NCBI GenBank assembly: GCA_964496905.1
Contig: CAZCAQ010000012.1
Coordinates: forward strand, 1 to 26,824
Source: CAZCAQ01 sp964496905
GTDB lineage: Bacteria > Patescibacteriota > WWE3 > UBA101185 > UBA10185
DNA: 26,824 nt
Direction of reading: 5' to 3'
Shown: positions 13,433 to 20,076 of the stretch, in pieces
Position numbering within the stretch: the stretch's first letter is position 1
Layout of the letters: each line of letters begins with the position of its first letter
The notes under the pieces: model-generated
Databases searched by the model: none
What the model was told of the DNA's origin: nothing
What the model saw: only the letters and a program-made list of their open reading frames with translations
Translations under genes and position numbers: made by a program

Positions 13433-14677
13433 TCAACTACTCCGCAAGCTTAAAAACTCTCGCATACCCTCTGGGGTCCACATGCCTTGCAAAATTTTCA
13501 TTTCAAATTCTTCTAAATTTTCGGCACTTGCAATAATATCATCTGATAAAACGTCAACGGCATATCTAAGTTCCGAAACTACGTTTGGCAACAATAGTCC
13601 TGTAGCTCTATTCCAGTCGTTACGTCTTCTGTTTACTATATTTGAAGGCCACTTTTTCTCAATAGAATATTTGGCAATTTCTTCAATTTGCTCTTCTGCT
13701 TTATTCATTGACGAATGTGCCAATACCCAAACAGCAAGGCTATAAAGTCTAGTTTGATATTTATGTATTAGCGTTATGGCATTCTGCAATTCCTCAATGT
13801 CACTAAAATTGAATTCACCATCAAACAATTCATCAAGTTTAGTACTTTGCTTTACGTAACTAAAAATCTTTTGTTCAAAATAATGTGAAACGGCCTCTCT
13901 ACTAGCCGAAGTTAATGAAAAAAACCCCCATTTTATAAAAAAAGGCAAATCACTATTGTCAGATTTATAAAAATTTGCACAATGTCCCAACACCTCGTGA
14001 CCAAAAGTTGAAATGAGAATATGTGGTTCAAAACCCATTCCTGCTTTGGTCATATACAAAAATTTTTCGGTACTTAAACATGTTATGCGAGAAACTCTAT
14101 TTGCAAAAGATCTATGATCTGTAGAAGACACAGTTATATGATAAGTATCAAATATGTCTTTAAAATGAGAGCTTAATGTAGGGTGTCCAAGTAACACCGT
14201 TTTAAGATTCTCCATTTTTTCTAATAATAATTTCTCCGCCCTGTCTTTTGAAATCGGGTCACCTAACTCAACATCTGTTTTTTTAGTAGGAGCATATTTT
14301 TGATACAGAAATTTGTTAGCACTTATAATTCGTTCTCTGTTTTGTAAGAGCCAATCTTTAATTATATCCAAATCCGTGGCAGTAACCGAAAACCTATCGA
14401 TTACTTCTTGAGGCGTAGAAATATGAGGAGAAACTTCACCATTCAATATATCAGCACCTTTAACACACAGTCTCTTTAATTCATTAATGTACACATCTTC
14501 TAATGTAGTCGGATTTTGAATGGTTTCGATTTTATTGCCCAAATCCTTTAGTTCTTGTACTAACAGAATGGTTTCATCAAAATCTTGTAAAGCATAATAG
14601 TTTGATAAATGTGTATCGCGGCGATCAATTTTTTCAAAAAGTTCGTTACCTTGTTGGATTAATTCTGCTTTGGTCAT
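13433..14677 (-). CDS. Putative HExxH zinc metalloprotease, 414 aa
   Basis: The motif TFGHEVLGHCANFY (H227, E228, H232) is a zinc-binding HExxH helix, here HEVLG-H. A downstream helix SREAVSHYFEQK offers E261 or E268 as a third, gluzincin-type ligand. The protein is cytoplasmic, with no signal or membrane segment, and mostly helical. The N-terminal 160 residues are Leu/Glu/Lys-rich and coiled. The fold is probably like the all-helical carboxypeptidase or oligopeptidase groups (M3/M32-like), but I cannot name a family. Substrate is unknown. TAAAAT ends 6 bases before the ATG, so this is another leaderless unit. It stops at TGA, confirming TGA is not reassigned. Confidence 0.78.
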   Translation of the reverse strand: MTKAELIQQGNELFEKIDRRDTHLSNYYALQDFDETILLVQELKDLGNKIETIQNPTTLEDVYINELKRLCVKGADILNGEVSPHISTPQEVIDRFSVTATDLDIIKDWLLQNRERIISANKFLYQKYAPTKKTDVELGDPISKDRAEKLLLEKMENLKTVLLGHPTLSSHFKDIFDTYHITVSSTDHRSFANRVSRITCLSTEKFLYMTKAGMGFEPHILISTFGHEVLGHCANFYKSDNSDLPFFIKWGFFSLTSASREAVSHYFEQKIFSYVKQSTKLDELFDGEFNFSDIEELQNAITLIHKYQTRLYSLAVWVLAHSSMNKAEEQIEEIAKYSIEKKWPSNIVNRRRNDWNRATGLLLPNVVSELRYAVDVLSDDIIASAENLEEFEMKILQGMWTPEGMREFLSLRSS

Positions 14678-14683
14678 AGGTGT

Positions 14684-14689
14684 ATTTTA
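14684..14689 (-). promoter_or_regulatory. -10 box of the metalloprotease gene
   Basis: TAAAAT on the minus strand, 6 bases before the ATG at 14677. Confidence 0.5.
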
Positions 14690-14735
14690 AAGCAAAGGAA
14701 CTTAAAACGATATGTGATTGTTGAAGAAGTGCATA

Positions 14736-14990
14736 TTAAACTCTGGCTTTTGTTATTAATACTAGCTTTTGAACTCTAGTGAGCTTTTTTATTTCTCTTT
14801 CTCTCAATAACGCCTGTGCTTTTGAATCAAACTGTTGAGAGTAAACTAATTTAACGGGGCGCCTGCCTTTTGTGTACTTGGCACCTTTTTTTGAACTATT
14901 GTGGTCACCAACCCTCTTTGTTAGGTCATTCGTACAGCCGCAATACATAGTTCCATCAGCGCATTCAACAAGGTATGTATAATACTGCAT
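14736..14990 (-). CDS. GIY-YIG nuclease domain protein, 84 aa
   Basis: Single-domain GIY-YIG protein of the UPF0213/YhbQ type and of typical length for it. The family's first motif appears as YYTYLVECADGTMYCGCTND (residues 3-22), with YTYLVE in place of GIY and MYCGCT in place of YIG. R26 of LTKRV, H30 and E66 of the LREREIKK helix follow as expected for the catalytic Arg, His and Glu. Such proteins cut or bind DNA; the physiological role of YhbQ-like members is poorly defined. TATAGT ends 7 bases before the ATG. It is transcribed divergently from the structured RNA at 15092. Confidence 0.92.
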   Translation of the reverse strand: MQYYTYLVECADGTMYCGCTNDLTKRVGDHNSSKKGAKYTKGRRPVKLVYSQQFDSKAQALLREREIKKLTRVQKLVLITKARV

Positions 14991-14997
14991 TAAAGTA

Positions 14998-15003
14998 ACT
15001 ATA
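14998..15003 (-). promoter_or_regulatory. -10 box of the GIY-YIG gene
   Basis: TATAGT on the minus strand, 7 bases before the ATG at 14990. Confidence 0.5.
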
Positions 15004-15057
15004 TCATTTGCTACATTGGCCGCTACAACATTGTTTGTCGATATTGTTGACCTATAG

Positions 15058-15085
15058 TTGACAGGGGCAGAGATTTTGCTATACT
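15058..15085 (+). promoter_or_regulatory. Strong promoter of the 15.1-kb RNA
   Basis: Perfect -35 TTGACA (15058-15063), 16-base spacer, extended -10 TGC-TATACT (15080-15085). It is one of the two promoters here with a perfect -35, and no start codon follows at leaderless distance, fitting an RNA gene. Confidence 0.8.
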
Positions 15086-15091
15086 ACTCTC

Positions 15092-15333
15092 ACGCGTTTT
15101 TGGACGGCATAAAATGGTGGGCGAAACCTCTGCTCCACGCAGAAAACAAGTGTAAGTGGTTGTCAATAAATAATTAAGCGGGATCTATCCACTAGATCAA
15201 ACCACTAACACTAGCCCACCTGCCGTCCTTAAGCATCAAATAAGGGAGTGCATGCGAGTAAGTAGAATTTTATATAGCATTGGCTAATATACTTTTCATA
15301 TACTACTTGCGTGCACTCCCTATATCCTTTTTT
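15092..15333 (+). ncRNA. Candidate structured non-coding RNA, about 240 nt
   Basis: A promoter and a terminator bracket a gene-free, highly structured stretch. Domain 1 is closed by GGACGGC (15102-15108) / GCCGTCC (15222-15228) and then GGTGGGC (15116-15122) / GCCCACC (15214-15220). Inside are TCTGC-TCCAC-GCAGA, a long helix GTGTAAGTGGTT/AACCACTAACAC (one mismatch), and at its tip GATCTA-TCCAC-TAGATC. Domain 2 (15243-15321) is a hairpin of about 21 bp beginning AGGGAGTGCA/TGCACTCCCT, with an inner TATATAGC-ATTG-GCTAATATA element, followed by T6. It lacks the hallmark sequences of RNase P RNA, tmRNA or SRP RNA. The closing stem plus large asymmetric loop recalls 6S RNA, but I cannot assign it. 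The receiver gene downstream has its own promoter, so this is probably not a leader. Confidence 0.75.
15243..15333 (+). terminator. Terminator hairpin of the 15.1-kb RNA
   Basis: AGGGAGTGCA (15243-15252) pairs perfectly with TGCACTCCCT (15312-15321). The stem continues through TGCGAGTA/TACTTGCG-type pairs with one bulged A, to about 21 bp. T6 at 15328-15333. Confidence 0.75.
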
Positions 15334-15349
15334 AACCATTTTCCCCCAA

Positions 15350-15378
15350 TTGTTAAACGCATTTAACTCAACTACAAT
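15350..15378 (+). promoter_or_regulatory. Promoter of the receiver-kinase operon
   Basis: -35 TTGTTA (15350-15355), 17-base spacer, -10 TACAAT (15373-15378), ending 6 bases before the ATG at 15385. Leaderless. Confidence 0.7.
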
Positions 15379-15384
15379 AAAAAC

Positions 15385-15780
15385 ATGGCAGAAAACCAAA
15401 CCCAGCCTAAAGCCAAAATATTAGCTGTAGAAGACGATAAAATGCTTTCAAGCATTTACGAAATGAAACTTAAAAATGCTGGTTACACGGTAGAAACAGC
15501 TTACAACGGAGAAGAAGGTCTTGAAAAAGCACGCTCTTTTGGACCAGATTTAATTTTGCTTGATCTAATTATGCCCGTTATGGATGGCTATGTAATGTTA
15601 ACCAAACTTAAAGCAGACCCGCTACTTCGTGACATAAAGGTAATAGTTCTAACTAATCTAGGGCAAGAGGACGATATTAAGCGTGTAATTGAACGTGGTG
15701 TGTTGGATTACGTAATAAAAACTGACGCAGCAACGACCGAAATTATAGAAAAAATCGAACAAGTGTTAGCTTCCAAATAA
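15385..15780 (+). CDS. Single-domain response regulator, 131 aa
   Basis: A complete CheY-like receiver with no output domain. The acidic pocket is E16-D17-D18, the phospho-acceptor is D60 in LILLDLIMP, the switch Thr is T90 in VIVLTN, and the conserved Lys is K112 in YVIKTD. It would be phosphorylated by the kinase encoded 10 bases downstream. With no DNA-binding or enzymatic domain it must signal through protein contact or act as a phosphate sink or relay. The ATG start is fixed by the TTGTTA/TACAAT promoter 6 bases upstream. It lies just after the structured RNA gene, from which it is separated by that RNA's terminator. Confidence 0.96.
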   Translation: MAENQTQPKAKILAVEDDKMLSSIYEMKLKNAGYTVETAYNGEEGLEKARSFGPDLILLDLIMPVMDGYVMLTKLKADPLLRDIKVIVLTNLGQEDDIKRVIERGVLDYVIKTDAATTEIIEKIEQVLASK

Positions 15781-15790
15781 GAGAGAAAAT

Positions 15791-16573
15791 ATGCAAAATA
15801 ATACTGCCCTACCCGATCAAAAGCTTACTGAAACAGAAGTATTACAAATGAAGTCCGAATTTCTATCTCTGGCTTCTCACCAACTTCGCACTCCTCTCAC
15901 CACCATAAAATGGAGCTCTGAGATGCTAACTTCTGGAGAACTTGGAAAACTCACTAGCGATCAATCAATAATGGCAAACAACATACACGAGGCCAACGAA
16001 ATTTTAATCGAAATTGTAAACACTTTTTTAGACATTTCAAAACTCGAGGCTGGAAAAATGCAGCCACAGCCAGTTCCAACAAATTTAAAGAAACTTATTA
16101 ACGACGTCATTTATTTGGTTTCCGAACAAATTAATGCAAAAAAGCAAAAAGTAAATTTACAAATAGACGACAGCATAGATATGGTGAATATTGATCCAAA
16201 ACTAATTCGCCAAGTTTACCTAAATATAATTTCGAATGCTGTAAAGTATTCCCCCGATAAAAGTGATATTCAAATTGAAACTAAAATTGAAAACGGATAC
16301 TTAGTAACCCAAATTACCGATTTTGGAGAAGGAATACCTGAAGAAGATCAAGATAAAATATTTACAAGATTTTTTCGTGCGGGCAATGCAGCGCAAAAAG
16401 CTACAGATGGAAATGGACTTGGACTTTATTTTGTTAAAATAATCGTGGAAGCATGCAAAGGAGATGTTGGGTTTAAAAGCGAGAATAATAAGGGAACAAC
16501 TTTTTGGTTTAAAGTTCCACTCGTAAAGCCAACTACGACAAGTATATTAGGACATGAAAGAGTACATGTTTAG
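15791..16573 (+). CDS. Sensor-less histidine kinase, 260 aa
   Basis: A minimal kinase with two domains. HisKA/DHp spans residues 18-85 with phospho-acceptor H30 in SLASHQLRTPL. HATPase_c spans about 125-248 with N-box NIISNAVKYS, G1 DFGEGIPEE, F-box region FTRFF and G2 GNGLGLYFVK. There is no transmembrane segment, PAS, GAF or HAMP; only 17 residues precede the DHp domain. The input must therefore come from a partner protein or from the adjacent receiver. It is co-transcribed with the receiver (10-base gap carrying a weak GAGAG site) and closely resembles PhoR/ResE-type catalytic cores. The last 4 bases overlap the convergent gene ending at 16570. Confidence 0.95.
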   Translation: MQNNTALPDQKLTETEVLQMKSEFLSLASHQLRTPLTTIKWSSEMLTSGELGKLTSDQSIMANNIHEANEILIEIVNTFLDISKLEAGKMQPQPVPTNLKKLINDVIYLVSEQINAKKQKVNLQIDDSIDMVNIDPKLIRQVYLNIISNAVKYSPDKSDIQIETKIENGYLVTQITDFGEGIPEEDQDKIFTRFFRAGNAAQKATDGNGLGLYFVKIIVEACKGDVGFKSENNKGTTFWFKVPLVKPTTTSILGHERVHV

Positions 16574-17151
16574 TGTAAATACATTAGTCGATCTTGAGAA
16601 ACTTCAATTGCACCAAAGAGTTCCCTACTTGCAGCGTCAAATGCATTTCTTGTATTTCTTAGGTTTTCCTCTGTAATCATTTCCTTAAGTAAACGCGCAT
16701 CTTCGACACCATTCCCTAACTTATAAGTCGCGCCTTCATTACCTTCTTCCAAACTTTCCTTTAAGCGTTTAAAAGCAATATTTTGAATCTGTATTAGGTC
16801 AGCAACTAGCAGTGCAGAAACATGCAAATGTGAGTTTAACGTTTTGAGCAATTCTGTCATTTGTTCAAATGATGGTAACTGCGTACTTTGGCCTTCAAGT
16901 AGTATTTCTAAATCTTCTGGATCCTCGTAGCCCGCTAGTTTGTCCGACATCTGCTGTCTATAAACAGCATCCTGTGTGTTTAACGGATCTCGAAAAAACT
17001 CAGGACCCTCTTTTTTTGCAATCTCATTGGCCTTATCCAAAAGAACATTTAAAGCTGTATCAAACCTTACAAATGGTTCCTTTACCTCTTCATAAATATT
17101 GTACAAATCTTCCGCGACTTGCGTTTCCAAAGCGGGATAGGTTATGTCCAT
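16570..17151 (-). CDS. Unknown helical protein, 193 aa
   Basis: No family recognised. It is acidic, almost entirely helical by composition, with no membrane segment and no cysteine in the chosen product. Long amphipathic stretches run at about residues 1-45, 90-140 and 155-190. I choose the ATG at 17151: CACAAT (17158-17163) and TTGCAA (17181-17186), 17 bases apart on the minus strand, put transcription start on that ATG. The frame remains open upstream through an ATG at 17169 to a TTG at 17193, so a slightly longer protein is possible. It ends inside the last codons of the histidine kinase gene (4-base convergent overlap). Function is unknown. Confidence 0.75.
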   Translation of the reverse strand: MDITYPALETQVAEDLYNIYEEVKEPFVRFDTALNVLLDKANEIAKKEGPEFFRDPLNTQDAVYRQQMSDKLAGYEDPEDLEILLEGQSTQLPSFEQMTELLKTLNSHLHVSALLVADLIQIQNIAFKRLKESLEEGNEGATYKLGNGVEDARLLKEMITEENLRNTRNAFDAASRELFGAIEVSQDRLMYLH

Positions 17152-17206
17152 AATTGAATTGTGAAACATACACTTGTATTTTGCAAATTTCAAAGTGTTT
17201 TAATAA

Positions 17207-17235
17207 TTGTATCTAAAGGATTACTATTATATAAC
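17207..17235 (+). promoter_or_regulatory. Promoter of the M20 peptidase gene
   Basis: -35 TTGTAT (17207-17212), 17-base spacer, -10 TATAAC (17230-17235), ending 6 bases before the ATG at 17242. Confidence 0.65.
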
Positions 17236-17241
17236 TAACAC

Positions 17242-18558
17242 ATGACACCAACCTACTCCGCACTACTTAAAGATTTTATAGGCTTTAAAAGTATTTCAAC
17301 AGATTCGGCATTTTTGCCTGAAATTCAAAAAACAGCACAGTGGTTACAAAACTTATTTTTAACCTACGGTTTTTCTGTAGAGCTTTGGGAAGGAAAACAA
17401 GCAAATCCAGTTGTTTTTGCAAATTTTGTAAAAGATCCAATATTACAAACAATTTTGGTTTATGGTCATTACGACGTGCAACCCGCAGAAAAAGCAGATG
17501 GTTGGGATCCTGATCCATTTACTGTCCTAGAAAGGAATGGGCGATTATATGCACGAGGAATTGTTGATAACAAAGGCCAAGTTTTAGTTCACATCGCAAC
17601 AGTTTTAGATTTAGTAAAAAGCGGTGGGCTTAAATACAACGTTAAGTTTTTAGTAGAAGGAAACGAAGAAACATCGAATCCTGAATTAGGCGGATTTATT
17701 GCTCAATATAAAGACAAATTAAAATCCGATTACATTTTAATTTCAGACGGGGAAATTCTTGGCCAATCTCCCGTTGTTGAATTTTCGCTACGCGGCGGGT
17801 TTAATTGCAAACTATCATATAAAACAGGAGCAAATAATTTGCATTCTGGTATGTTTGGTGGAATTGTTCCTAACGCAGCACAAGAACTTGCCTACTTTTT
17901 AACTAAAACTATAGCAGATGATAACAAGGTAAAAATTAAAGGTTTTTACGATGATGTAGACGAAATTCCAAAAGAAATTGCTGAAAATAATAAAAAGCTT
18001 ACAAATGATAAAGAATTTATGAAATCGGCAGGTGTGAGCAAATTGTTTAAACAAAAAGGTTATGACATCTATTCTCAGGTTGGACTCTTACCAACAATTA
18101 CACCAACAGGATTTAAGTCTGGTTACATTGGCGAGGGTTTTTCAAACATCGTTCCAAATACAGCTGAAGTGCGCCTAAATTTTAGAACAGTTGCTTCACA
18201 AGACTACAATAAACTAATTGAACAATTTAAAAAGTTTGTTCAAAAAAACACGTATGATTACATTGAGTACGAACTTACTTTTTCAGAACCATACAACCCA
18301 GTAAAAATAGACATCACTTCGCCAAAAGTTGAACAAGCTAAAAGAATGCTAACCCAAGCATTTAAAAAAGAAACCTTAACAAAGCCTGTTGGCGGAGGTA
18401 TTCCTGTGGTTTCTGATTTTAAGGAACATTTGGGAATTGATTCGTTGTTAATATCATTAGGAAATGAAGATTGCAATATGCACGGAGTTAACGAAAACTT
18501 TGACATTGCCATTTTAGATAAAGGGCTTAAATTTAGCGAAATGTTTTTTTCAAGCTAA
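17242..18558 (+). CDS. M20 family metallopeptidase (dipeptidase), 438 aa
   Basis: A di-zinc M20 peptidase of the dipeptidase/CNDP type. Metal ligands are H76 and the adjacent D78 in YGHYDVQP, the bridging D109 in ARGIVDNKG, the catalytic pair E142-E143 in EGNEETSNP, D169 in ISDGE, and H414 in NMHGVNE. The lid/dimerisation domain is inserted at about 180-330, containing the LHSGMFGG loop. Length is normal for the family. The protein is cytoplasmic and hydrolyses di- or tripeptides, presumably to recycle amino acids taken up by a host-dependent or scavenging cell. It is monocistronic and leaderless from a TTGTAT/TATAAC promoter. Confidence 0.95.
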   Translation: MTPTYSALLKDFIGFKSISTDSAFLPEIQKTAQWLQNLFLTYGFSVELWEGKQANPVVFANFVKDPILQTILVYGHYDVQPAEKADGWDPDPFTVLERNGRLYARGIVDNKGQVLVHIATVLDLVKSGGLKYNVKFLVEGNEETSNPELGGFIAQYKDKLKSDYILISDGEILGQSPVVEFSLRGGFNCKLSYKTGANNLHSGMFGGIVPNAAQELAYFLTKTIADDNKVKIKGFYDDVDEIPKEIAENNKKLTNDKEFMKSAGVSKLFKQKGYDIYSQVGLLPTITPTGFKSGYIGEGFSNIVPNTAEVRLNFRTVASQDYNKLIEQFKKFVQKNTYDYIEYELTFSEPYNPVKIDITSPKVEQAKRMLTQAFKKETLTKPVGGGIPVVSDFKEHLGIDSLLISLGNEDCNMHGVNENFDIAILDKGLKFSEMFFSS

Positions 18559-18586
18559 AACAAAGCACTCACGCTTTATGCGTGAG
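18557..18586 (-). terminator. Likely terminator of the coiled-coil gene
   Basis: CTCACGC-ATAAA-GCGTGAG hairpin followed on the minus strand by TGCTTTGTTTT. It lies 20 bases past the stop at 18606. In the plus direction no T-run follows, so it serves the minus strand better. Confidence 0.55.
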
Positions 18587-18605
18587 CGCCTTGCTCCGAT
18601 GTAAT

Positions 18606-18863
18606 CTAGTCTTTTATATCTTCTACCAATTTTTCGAACTTGTCTTTCACTTCTTCCCAAGCGTCATCAGCCGTGTCTTGCATGTCTGATAAAAGCTTTT
18701 CTAAAGCACTCTTTTCTTCTTCAGCCTCTTCTAGCTTTTCCTTGTAGTCTTCCTTTTCTTCTTCAGCTTCATCAGTTAAGTGTCTCTTAAGATCCATGAT
18801 TTTGATCTCTAAAACAGCCAATTTATCTTGAATTTTATCTACTAAATCTTTTCTTTCTGTCAT
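18606..18863 (-). CDS. Short charged coiled-coil protein, 85 aa
   Basis: Almost the whole protein is one charged helix: heptad Leu/Ile/Val positions run from residue 8 to 60, with an EEAEEEKEDYKEKLEEAEEE core, then a Trp-containing amphipathic end (DDAWEEVKDKFEKLVEDIKD). No Cys, Gly or Pro. It is likely an oligomerising structural protein of the apolipoprotein or phasin-like kind common as unnamed small genes; function is unknown. Unlike most genes here it has a full AAAGGAG ribosome binding site (18871-18877, minus strand) 7 bases before the ATG and its own terminator, suggesting high expression. Confidence 0.82.
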   Translation of the reverse strand: MTERKDLVDKIQDKLAVLEIKIMDLKRHLTDEAEEEKEDYKEKLEEAEEEKSALEKLLSDMQDTADDAWEEVKDKFEKLVEDIKD

Positions 18864-18870
18864 ATTTGAT

Positions 18871-18877
18871 CTCCTTT
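18871..18877 (-). promoter_or_regulatory. Shine-Dalgarno of the coiled-coil gene
   Basis: AAAGGAG on the minus strand, 7 bases before the ATG at 18863. A TATTAT box about 20 bases further upstream could be its -10. Confidence 0.7.
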
Positions 18878-18923
18878 CTTGAGTAAATAATACAAGTGTT
18901 GCGCAAGAACGCTATAAAAAACG

Positions 18924-18932
18924 TGTTAGAAT
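18924..18932 (+). promoter_or_regulatory. Extended -10 of the 18948 gene
   Basis: TGT-TAGAAT, a TGn-extended -10, placing transcription start about 9 bases before the ATG at 18948, leaving just AGAAGG as a minimal leader. No -35 match. Confidence 0.45.
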
Positions 18933-18947
18933 TTGATAAGAAGGCAT

Positions 18948-19448
18948 ATGAAGAAAATTTATTATTCAGCAGCAGTTCAAGGAGTAAAACACGCCGATCC
19001 AAATTTTGGTTGGAATTTAGTTCAGTTCATGAAAGATCTGGGTTTTGATGTAATTAGCGAACATGTTGCTGAAAGAACATTACAGGAAAATAATATTTTG
19101 TTTACAAAGAATACAGGCATTGACTTGACTGCAGTTAAAAACCCCATGCAAGTAAAACAAAAAGCTAACTTAAAAATGGTAGATACTGCTGACTATATGG
19201 TTTGCATTATTGATGGCCCAAGTCACGGAGTAGGTATGGAAATAATGCGCGGTCTGTTAAAACCTAAAATTGGATTGAACACTACACAGATTTTATGTTT
19301 AGTGCATGAGGACAATTTAGATAAAGTAACAATCATGCTTAGGGGTATATCCAAGGAGGAATTTCCAAACTTTTCAATTTCGACCTATGCGGATTTGATT
19401 TCAGCAAAAAACATAGTTAAGGAGTTTTTGAGTGACCCAACAAACTAA
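18948..19448 (+). CDS. DNPH1/nucleoside 2-deoxyribosyltransferase-like protein, 166 aa
   Basis: Rossmann-like protein resembling the 2'-deoxynucleoside 5'-monophosphate N-glycosidase (DNPH1/Rcl) and nucleoside deoxyribosyltransferase superfamily. The N-terminal strand is KKIYYSAAVQG, followed by ISEHVAE (residues 36-42), VDTADYMVCIIDG (78-90), then the nucleophile motif SHGVGMEI with E98, and ILCLVHED plus MLRGI late. These match the DNPH1 pattern of a TEHV strand, a D-x-x-x-AD-x-VVAEV strand and a GVGYE helix. The expected activity is cleavage of the N-glycosidic bond of deoxynucleotides (nucleotide salvage or pool cleaning). I use the ATG at 18948; an upstream TTG at 18933 is less likely. 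The 3' end overlaps the VTT gene by 17 bases. Confidence 0.82.
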   Translation: MKKIYYSAAVQGVKHADPNFGWNLVQFMKDLGFDVISEHVAERTLQENNILFTKNTGIDLTAVKNPMQVKQKANLKMVDTADYMVCIIDGPSHGVGMEIMRGLLKPKIGLNTTQILCLVHEDNLDKVTIMLRGISKEEFPNFSISTYADLISAKNIVKEFLSDPTN

Positions 19449-20076
19449 CAAAAAATCCGCATTAAAATGGCTTTTGGCTTTTTTTGCAGTTATAGCATTG
19501 TCTCAGCTTTTTTTTAGTCTTTTTTCTCAAAATCAATTACAGGCATTTGTTGAGCAAGCAGGATACAGCGCCCCAATTTTAGTAGTCTGTTTTATTGCAC
19601 TAAGCGAAATATTGGCACCAATTCCAGGTTCACCAGCAGTACTAACCAGCATGGCTCTTTTTGGTTGGGAAAAAACTTTAGTATATTCATTTGCGGGTTT
19701 AATGATTGCAGTTGTCGTAAACTTTTTTATTAGCAGAATTTTTGGCCGCAAATTTATTCTGCACGCATTTGGCAAATCAACTTTAGAACAAATAGACACT
19801 TTTACACTCAATGAAGGAAAAACCGCGTTAGTAATTAGCCGTACACTTGGATACCCTTTTTCCGATTTTGTATCTTATGCATCGGGTTTAACAAACATTA
19901 AATTTAGTACATATTTTGTAATTAGTGCACTTTGCTTAGGTATCTCACATCTGTTGTTTATGTTGCTTTTTAGACATTTGAACTTTGATGCAACCCAAGA
20001 TTTTGTGTTGTGGTTTTTGTTAGCAGGTTTGTTTGCCGGAGTGTTTGGATTATTTTTTAAAAAGAATTACAAATGA
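19432..20076 (+). CDS. VTT/DedA-family membrane protein, 214 aa
   Basis: Polytopic membrane protein of the VTT (TVP38/TMEM64/DedA, SNARE-associated) family, probably lipid scramblase or transporter-like. An N-terminal membrane helix spans residues 10-30. A re-entrant/helix region carries SEILAPIPGSPAVLTSMALF (58-77), matching the family's E-x-x-x-P-x-P-G motif. The second half carries SRTLGYPFSDFVSYASGL (about 136-153), the family's R-x-x-P-x-x-x-x-G-like re-entrant loop, and two final helices. The start is a GTG inside the preceding gene with AAGGAG 7 bases upstream, so the two genes form an operon with coupled translation. It stops at TGA, overlapping the convergent gene by 10 bases. Confidence 0.9.
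   Translation: MTQQTNKKSALKWLLAFFAVIALSQLFFSLFSQNQLQAFVEQAGYSAPILVVCFIALSEILAPIPGSPAVLTSMALFGWEKTLVYSFAGLMIAVVVNFFISRIFGRKFILHAFGKSTLEQIDTFTLNEGKTALVISRTLGYPFSDFVSYASGLTNIKFSTYFVISALCLGISHLLFMLLFRHLNFDATQDFVLWFLLAGLFAGVFGLFFKKNYK

Noticed and set aside
15092..15384. Riboswitch or leader controlling the receiver-kinase operon
   Set aside because: A terminator at 15333 and an independent TTGTTA/TACAAT leaderless promoter separate the RNA from the receiver gene.
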